From positions 1-9,051 of the forward strand of contig JANWHL010000152.1 of the NCBI GenBank assembly GCA_025450405.1: 9,051 bases of DNA. Direction: 5' to 3'. The notes under the pieces were generated by a model. It ran no database searches, was not told where the DNA came from, and saw only the letters and a program-made list of their open reading frames with translations. This document shows, piece by piece, positions 7,088 to 9,051 of this stretch. Each line of letters starts with the position of its first letter. Position 1 is the stretch's first letter. Origin of the DNA: Ktedonobacterales bacterium (GTDB lineage Bacteria; Chloroflexota; Ktedonobacteria; Ktedonobacterales; JADMIN01). Both the position numbers and the translations under genes were made by a program.

Positions 7088-7107
7088 ACGCGGCCATCAA
7101 GCCGCGT
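7088..7107 (-). other. Stem-loop between tRNA-Arg(CCG) and tRNA-Ala
   Basis: A 7-bp perfect stem, ACGCGGC/GCCGCGT, with a 6-nt loop. It begins at 7107, the last A of the encoded CCA of tRNA-Arg(CCG), so the 3' trailer folds directly off the tRNA end. Probably a processing signal. Confidence 0.6.
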
Positions 7108-7182
7108 GGCGTGCCCGGGAGGAATCGAACCTCCACCCTCCAGCGTCGGACACTGGCGCTCGTTCCACCGAGCCGCGGGCAC
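7107..7182 (-). tRNA. tRNA-Arg(CCG)
   Basis: The acceptor GTGCCCG/CGGGCAC is perfect. The D arm is GCTC/GAGC with GG in the loop. Anticodon stem CCAGT/GCTGG closes loop GTCCGAC, with T33 and anticodon CCG for CGG. The T arm GGAGG/CCTCC with TTCGATT is perfect. Discriminator G is followed by encoded CCA (7109-7107). One of the best preserved members of the array. Confidence 0.94.
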
Positions 7183-7189
7183 ACTGGTT

Positions 7190-7263
7190 TGGCTCCGAGG
7201 GATTGACTCGAACCCTCATCCCCCGAGTAACAGACGGGGATGCGACCATCGCACCACCTTGAA
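7190..7263 (-). tRNA. tRNA-Asn(GTT), degenerate T stem
   Basis: The acceptor TTCAAGG pairs with CCTCGGA at six of seven positions (A4-C69 mismatch, T2-G71 wobble). The D arm is GTGC/GCAT with GG in the loop. Anticodon stem CCCGT/TCGGG has a T-T at 31-39 and closes loop CTGTTAC, anticodon GTT for AAC. The T stem GAGGG/CAATC has two adjacent G-A mismatches below a normal TTCGAGT loop. Discriminator G, as usual for Asn, and encoded CCA (7192-7190). It may be a decaying gene or one folded with help. Confidence 0.8.
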
Positions 7264-7267
7264 GCGG

Positions 7268-7340
7268 CGCGCCCGGGAGGAATCGAACCTCCGATCTCTG
7301 ATATCGCGGACCAGCGCTCTCTCCACTGAGCCACGGGCGC
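7268..7340 (-). tRNA. tRNA-Arg(GCG), with C at position 33
   Basis: The acceptor GCGCCCG/CGGGCGC is perfect. The D arm is GCTC/GAGC with GG in the loop. Anticodon stem CTGGT/ATCAG closes loop CCGCGAT. By position the anticodon is GCG (codon CGC), keeping the arginine determinant C35; position 33 is C and position 38 is T. Bacteria normally read CGC with an ACG tRNA. Shifting one base gives CCG, also Arg. The T arm is perfect. Discriminator G is followed by CCG. Only one base separates that triplet from tRNA-Asn. Confidence 0.88.
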
Positions 7341-7348
7341 ATGCGGGC

Positions 7349-7367
7349 GGACCGAGCGAGTCGGGCC
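7349..7367 (-). other. Stem-loop between tRNA-His and tRNA-Arg(GCG)
   Basis: GGCCCGA pairs with TCGGTCC at six of seven positions around a CTCGC loop, in the 32-nt spacer downstream of the tRNA-His 3' triplet. Confidence 0.45.
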
Positions 7368-7375
7368 ACCCACGG

Positions 7376-7446
7376 GGCGATCAGCCGGAGTCGAACCGGC
7401 GTGGCGCGGGCCACATCCGCGCGTCCTGCCGTTGAACGATGACCGC
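7376..7446 (-). tRNA. tRNA-His(GTG)
   Basis: The acceptor GCGGTCA/TGATCGC pairs fully with one wobble. The D arm is GTTC/GGAC with GG in the loop. Anticodon stem CGCGG/CCGCG closes loop ATGTGGC, anticodon GTG for CAC. The T arm is GCCGG/CCGGC with TTCGACT. The discriminator is C and the base before the 5' end (7447) is an encoded G, the G-1:C73 pair that marks histidine tRNAs. CCG, not CCA, follows. Confidence 0.94.
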
Positions 7447-7477
7447 CATGTCTCCAAACCGCCTTCCGAATTCACCA

Positions 7478-7491
7478 GGCGCTTGCGCGCC
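7478..7491 (-). other. Stem-loop between tRNA-Asp and tRNA-His
   Basis: GGCGC-GCAA-GCGCC, a 5-bp stem capped by a GNRA-type tetraloop. It starts at 7491, the last base of the CCG triplet after the tRNA-Asp discriminator, so the trailer folds directly off the tRNA end. Confidence 0.55.
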
Positions 7492-7493
7492 GG

Positions 7494-7565
7494 CGCCCCC
7501 GACGGGAGTCGCACCCGCTCCTTCCGCTCGACAGACGGATGTGCACGCTGGTACACCTCGAGGAC
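7494..7565 (-). tRNA. tRNA-Asp(GTC), lacking the usual D-loop/T-loop contact bases
   Basis: The acceptor GTCCTCG/CGGGGGC pairs fully with two wobbles. The D arm is GTGT/GCAC with loop ACCAGCGT, which has no GG. Anticodon stem TCCGT/GCGGA closes loop CTGTCGA, anticodon GTC for GAC. The T loop is TGCGACT, with G in place of T55. Discriminator G, as usual for Asp, then CCG. Loss of both the D-loop GG and T55 removes the G18-psi55 and G19-C56 elbow contacts together. Confidence 0.83.
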
Positions 7566-7578
7566 TCATCGCCGCGCC

Positions 7579-7605
7579 GCGGTAGGGCACGTACCCGGTC
7601 ACCGC
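7579..7605 (-). other. Stem-loop between tRNA-Tyr and tRNA-Asp
   Basis: GCGGT/ACCGC outer stem and GGG/CCC inner stem, interrupted by a small internal loop and capped by TACGTG, in the 47-nt spacer after the tRNA-Tyr 3' triplet. Confidence 0.45.
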
Positions 7606-7615
7606 ATCGGCGAGG

Positions 7616-7699
7616 TGGGTCGTGGAGGAATCGAACCTCCCGCGCGCCTCGCGACGCCCCGGTTTTACAGACCGGTTGGGCACCATGCCCGGACGACCC
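7616..7699 (-). tRNA. tRNA-Tyr(GTA), class II with long variable arm
   Basis: The acceptor GGGTCGT/ACGACCC is perfect. The D arm GGGC/GCCC has a loop of only five bases (ATGGT), shorter than usual. Anticodon stem CCGGT/ACCGG closes loop CTGTAAA, anticodon GTA for TAC. The long variable arm folds as GCGTC-GCGA-GGCGC, as expected for bacterial Tyr. The T arm GGAGG/CCTCC is perfect. Discriminator A is followed by CCT. Confidence 0.9.
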
Positions 7700-7720
7700 C
7701 TGGAGCCACGTGCGGCCCGG

Positions 7721-7792
7721 TAGCGACCGTGGGAGTCGAACCCACCACCCCCCGCGTATCAGGCGGGTGCTCCGCCGCTGAGCCTGGTCGCC
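7721..7792 (-). tRNA. tRNA-Ile(GAT)
   Basis: The acceptor GGCGACC/GGTCGCT pairs fully with a G-T wobble at 1-72. The D arm is GCTC/GAGC with GG in the loop. Anticodon stem CCCGC/GCGGG closes loop CTGATAC, anticodon GAT for ATC. The T arm GTGGG/CCCAC with TTCGACT is perfect. Discriminator A is followed by CCG. Four bases separate that triplet's upstream neighbour tRNA-Pro from this gene. Confidence 0.94.
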
Positions 7793-7799
7793 TCGTCGG

Positions 7800-7870
7800 T
7801 CTGAGTGGAAGGACTCGAACCTCCGCCCCCTGGTCCCAGGCCAGGTGCGCTCCCGCTGCGCCACACTCAG
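7800..7870 (-). tRNA. tRNA-Pro(TGG), with C at position 33
   Basis: The acceptor CTGAGTG/CACTCAG is perfect and starts with C1:G72, the pair typical of bacterial proline tRNAs. The D arm is GCGC/GCGC with GG in the loop. Anticodon stem CCTGG/CCAGG closes loop CCTGGGA, anticodon TGG for CCA, with C instead of T at position 33. The T stem GGAGG/CCTTC has one wobble. Discriminator A, then CCG. Confidence 0.9.
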
Positions 7871-8034
7871 AAAGCGGCGACCTGCCCCTGCTCCGCTCGG
7901 CCGCCATGTGCCAAACGCCCCACCGGTGGCGGACCCACCGTCGTCCGGACGCGAGCCCCGACCGGGCCCGGCACGCCCCCATGGCCGGCGGTCGGGACGA
8001 GCGCCCGCCAGACCTGCTCGGTTCATGTGTGCGC
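7871..8034. other. Longest spacer in the tRNA array, no recognised gene
   Basis: About 164 bp between tRNA-Pro and the hairpin after tRNA-Gln. It contains a short palindrome CCACCGGTGG (7920-7929). One stretch on the minus strand, GGGGCTCGCGTCC, faintly resembles a T arm, but no acceptor, D or anticodon stems fit around it. It may be the remains of a lost tRNA. Confidence 0.4.
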
Positions 8035-8050
8035 GTCCCCACCCGGGGAC
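8035..8050 (-). other. Stem-loop immediately after tRNA-Gln
   Basis: GTCCCC-GGGT-GGGGAC, a perfect 6-bp stem. It begins at 8050, the last base of the CCG triplet that follows the tRNA-Gln discriminator, so it folds directly off the tRNA 3' end. No T-tract follows, which favours a processing hairpin over a terminator. Confidence 0.6.
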
Positions 8051-8052
8051 GG

Positions 8053-8123
8053 TTCGAGGGGCAGGAGTCGAACCCGCACCAGCGGGTTCAAAGCCCGCTG
8101 CCCTACCGCTAGGCCACCCTCGA
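8053..8123 (-). tRNA. tRNA-Gln(TTG)
   Basis: First gene of the array. The acceptor TCGAGGG/CCCTCGA is perfect, with the T1:A72 end typical of glutamine tRNAs. The D arm is GCCT/GGGC with GG in the loop. Anticodon stem GCGGG/CCCGC closes loop CTTTGAA, anticodon TTG for CAA. The T arm is GCGGG/CCTGC with TTCGACT. Discriminator A (G in E. coli), then CCG. Confidence 0.94.
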
Positions 8124-8137
8124 TCACTTCTATCGCT

Positions 8138-8162
8138 GTCGCGTACTCGTCGTACCCGCGAC
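8138..8162 (-). other. Stem-loop 14 nt upstream of the first tRNA
   Basis: GTCGCG pairs with CGCGAC, and TAC with GTA, around a TCGTC loop (plus-strand reading) with a 2-nt bulge. It lies between the terminator at 8187-8222 and tRNA-Gln. It could be an operator, a 5' leader processing hairpin, or half of an attenuation structure. No clear array promoter is visible beside it. Confidence 0.4.
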
Positions 8163-8186
8163 GCCCGGCAGTTTCCACCGACCCGG

Positions 8187-8222
8187 AAAAACGCGCGTTC
8201 CGCGTCTCCGCGGTGCGCGCGT
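8187..8222 (-). terminator. Strong intrinsic terminator upstream of the tRNA array
   Basis: Read on the minus strand: ACGCGCG (8222-8216), a CA/AA internal loop, CCGCG (8213-8209), the GNRA-type loop GAGA, CGCGG, then CGCGCGT running into five T (8191-8187). Twelve paired bases followed by a T-tract is the best terminator in the window. It lies about 60 bp after the stop of the 84-codon ORF and 64 bp before the first tRNA. Confidence 0.75.
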
Positions 8223-8280
8223 GCCTGGTGTCTCAGCGTTACCCCCCGCTACCGGCTCCCGGTGCCTGGGGCTCGCACCC

Positions 8281-8535
8281 TCAGGACGGTGGGAGAAGGA
8301 TGGACAGGAGGCGAGCTACCTGGCACGCGCCCCCGGCGGCGCCCGCGTTATATGGGCGCTGGTCGCCGCCGGAGCTGGCGATATGATCACTGGCATCGGG
8401 ATCATTGGCATTGTTGGCGTTGGCGACGCGCTGGTCCAGTCGCGCTGGTGGGAGCGGCGGGACGTCTGCGCCGTGTGCCACGCCATAGGTGTCACCACGC
8501 CAGGAATGCTCACGCCTTCGCGTTTCCAGCAACAT
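8281..8535 (-). CDS. Hypothetical 84-residue protein, or leader ORF of the tRNA array
   Basis: I recognise no family. The case for it is its setting: a consensus-like promoter about 100 bp upstream (8660-8632), a GGGAGGA ribosome site exactly 7 nt before the ATG, and a strong terminator about 60 bp after the stop. The protein is hydrophilic, with a PPLPPAR segment, an Asn/Asp/Ala run (NANNANDPDASDH), one Cys near the end and a hydrophobic C-terminus (ARLLSILLPPS). There is no signal peptide. Third-position GC is lower than in the copper genes, which weakens the case. It could instead be a small regulatory RNA unit of about 440 nt, or a leader that controls the tRNA array. An antisense ORF with a CxxCH motif overlaps it; both cannot easily be real. 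Confidence 0.4.
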   Translation of the reverse strand: MLLETRRREHSWRGDTYGVAHGADVPPLPPARLDQRVANANNANDPDASDHIASSGGDQRPYNAGAAGGACQVARLLSILLPPS

Positions 8536-8542
8536 CGTCCTG

Positions 8543-8549
8543 TCCTCCC
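8543..8549 (-). promoter_or_regulatory. Ribosome binding site of the 84-codon ORF
   Basis: GGGAGGA on the minus strand, 7 nt before the ATG at 8535. It supports this start over the other ATG codons in the area. Confidence 0.5.
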
Positions 8550-8631
8550 GTGCGGCCGCTCACATCCCGCCGATCGCCCCTTGTGGGACTTTCCCGCGTA
8601 GGAGGCCGCTCCGTCCGGTCATCTGTGCCAC

Positions 8632-8660
8632 ACTGTACCGAACTATTTGCGGTCTGTCAA
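8632..8660 (-). promoter_or_regulatory. Sigma-70-type promoter pointing toward the tRNA array
   Basis: Perfect TTGACA (8660-8655), a 17-bp spacer and TACAGT (8637-8632; four of six matches to TATAAT). Transcription would start near 8625, giving about 90 nt of leader before the 84-codon ORF. It is the best two-box promoter in the window. Confidence 0.62.
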
Positions 8661-8750
8661 GTGTCTCAGCAAATTTGACGTGATTGGATACACGGGCGCA
8701 TACACGCTACTCATGCCTGTCGCCCGCTGTGCGCGCCGCGCCGCCCGGTG

Positions 8751-8756
8751 TATAAT
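8751..8756 (+). promoter_or_regulatory. Perfect -10 box upstream of the Xre-family gene
   Basis: TATAAT stands alone in very GC-rich sequence, 60 bp before the ATG at 8816. No -35 box is visible at 16-18 bp, so an activator or a different upstream contact may be needed. Confidence 0.5.
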
Positions 8757-8802
8757 GACGCGGCCGCGCTCCGCCCAGCCACGCCGCGCGCTCATGATCG
8801 CC

Positions 8803-8810
8803 GAGGAGGA
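8803..8810 (+). promoter_or_regulatory. Ribosome binding site of the Xre-family gene
   Basis: GAGGAGGA lies 5 nt before the ATG at 8816. It fixes this start over the out-of-frame ATG at 8794, whose reading frame gives no recognisable domain. Confidence 0.7.
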
Positions 8811-8815
8811 CCCGG

Positions 8816-9051
8816 ATGCCCTGGCCCGATATGTCCAAGCTGCCCGATTTCTCGAAGATCGTCGACCTCGCGAAGCTGCAAGAGGTCGCCAAGCGCGCTC
8901 GGCCGTTCCCGCCGTTCGGCAAACTGCTCCACGACCACCGCACGTTGCGCGGCATGAGTGTCGAGGAGGTCGCGAGGGCGGTCCAGATGGCGCCGAGCGC
9001 ACTGCGCGAGATCGAGCAGGGGACACGGGCCGCGCCGCCGAAGCAGTTCGC
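8816..9051 (+). CDS. Xre/Cro-CI family helix-turn-helix protein, N-terminal part (cut by window edge)
   Basis: The frame is open to the end of the window; 78 complete codons are visible. Residues about 34-72 match the Xre helix-turn-helix pattern (FGKLLHDHRTLRGMSVEEVA followed by APSALREIEQGTRAAP), with the recognition helix around SALREIEQG. The first 30 residues are an amphipathic lead-in rich in Lys, Asp and Leu. Such proteins act as cytoplasmic DNA-binding repressors in prophages, mobile elements and toxin-antitoxin pairs, and as ordinary regulators; nothing visible decides which. The C-terminal effector or dimerisation part is outside the window. Confidence 0.8.
   Translation, partial: MPWPDMSKLPDFSKIVDLAKLQEVAKRARPFPPFGKLLHDHRTLRGMSVEEVARAVQMAPSALREIEQGTRAAPPKQF

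Noticed and set aside
7871..8034. A twelfth, heavily decayed tRNA in the longest array spacer
   Set aside because: Only a vague T-arm-like stretch is present; its stem does not pair in register with a T loop, and no acceptor, D or anticodon arm fits.
6852..8112. Long open frames running through the tRNA array on both strands (for example 6852-7556 minus and 7432-8112 plus)
   Set aside because: Their translations consist of read-through tRNA sequence (repeated fragments around the GGTTCGA T loops), and eleven cloverleaves explain the DNA.
6906..8123. CRISPR-like repeated elements suggested by recurring GGAATCGAACCTCC words
   Set aside because: The repeats are T arms of tRNA genes; spacing and flanking stems follow the tRNA cloverleaf.
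8257..8345. A possible tRNA-like segment on the minus strand with GTGCC/GGCAC ends and a TGCGAGC loop
   Set aside because: The ends pair for only five bases, and there is no D arm or anticodon stem; it lies within and just after the 84-codon ORF.
8675..8703. TTGACG followed by a possible -10 on the plus strand upstream of the Xre gene
   Set aside because: The hexamer at the right distance (GCATAC or CATACA) matches the -10 poorly; the perfect TATAAT at 8751 is better placed.
8794..9051. Alternative open frame starting at ATG 8794 on the plus strand
   Set aside because: Its product is Arg/Ala-rich with no domain, while the frame from 8816 gives a clear helix-turn-helix and a better ribosome site.

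Overview
This is a high-GC bacterial window with three parts: an extracytoplasmic copper-handling and cytochrome-oxidase-assembly locus (1-6880), an array of eleven tRNA genes all on the minus strand (6906-8123), and a short regulatory stretch that ends in the start of an Xre-family gene (8124-9051). The GC-rich code, the YVTN-propeller/SCO/CopC-CopD/YtkA-like neighbourhood and the C-terminal membrane anchors are reminiscent of Chloroflexota (Thermomicrobia-like) or possibly Actinomycetota. That assignment is an impression, not a measurement.

Copper region. A YVTN beta-propeller gene enters from the left edge (1-645, +). It converges on a minus-strand pair that overlaps by ATGA: a second, paralogous YVTN propeller (3049-1694) followed by a SCO1/SenC-type copper chaperone with a fused C-terminal YtkA-like domain (1697-669). 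Diverging from that pair across about 350 bp of regulatory DNA is a plus-strand pair: a membrane-anchored CopC (3399-4064) and a 911-residue CopC-CopD-YtkA fusion (4145-6880). The likely job of the locus is to bind copper outside the membrane, move some of it inward through CopD, and pass some to cytochrome oxidase through SCO. Both divergent units carry a YtkA-like domain with Met-rich motifs.

tRNA region. Reading the minus strand 5' to 3', the array is Gln(TTG), Pro(TGG), Ile(GAT), Tyr(GTA), Asp(GTC), His(GTG), Arg(GCG), Asn(GTT), Arg(CCG), Ala(CGC), Glu(CTC). The cloverleaves are recognisable but several are non-canonical. Every one has CC after the discriminator base, yet only three read CCA and six read CCG. 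Three have C instead of T at position 33. Asp lacks the D-loop GG and T-loop T55. Asn has two mismatches in the T stem. Many of the spacers hold stem-loops, and three of these start on the last base of the CCN triplet.

Upstream of the array on the same strand is a compact unit: a TTGACA-N17-TACAGT promoter (8660-8632), a GGGAGGA ribosome site, an unrecognised 84-codon ORF (8535-8281) and a strong stem-loop/T-tract terminator (8222-8187). It is either a small new gene or a leader/attenuator. On the plus strand a perfect TATAAT and a strong ribosome site lead into a helix-turn-helix gene cut by the right edge.

The most unusual material is in the tRNA array and its leader. In the copper locus the notable points are the altered metal-site residues of the stand-alone CopC and of the SCO protein.
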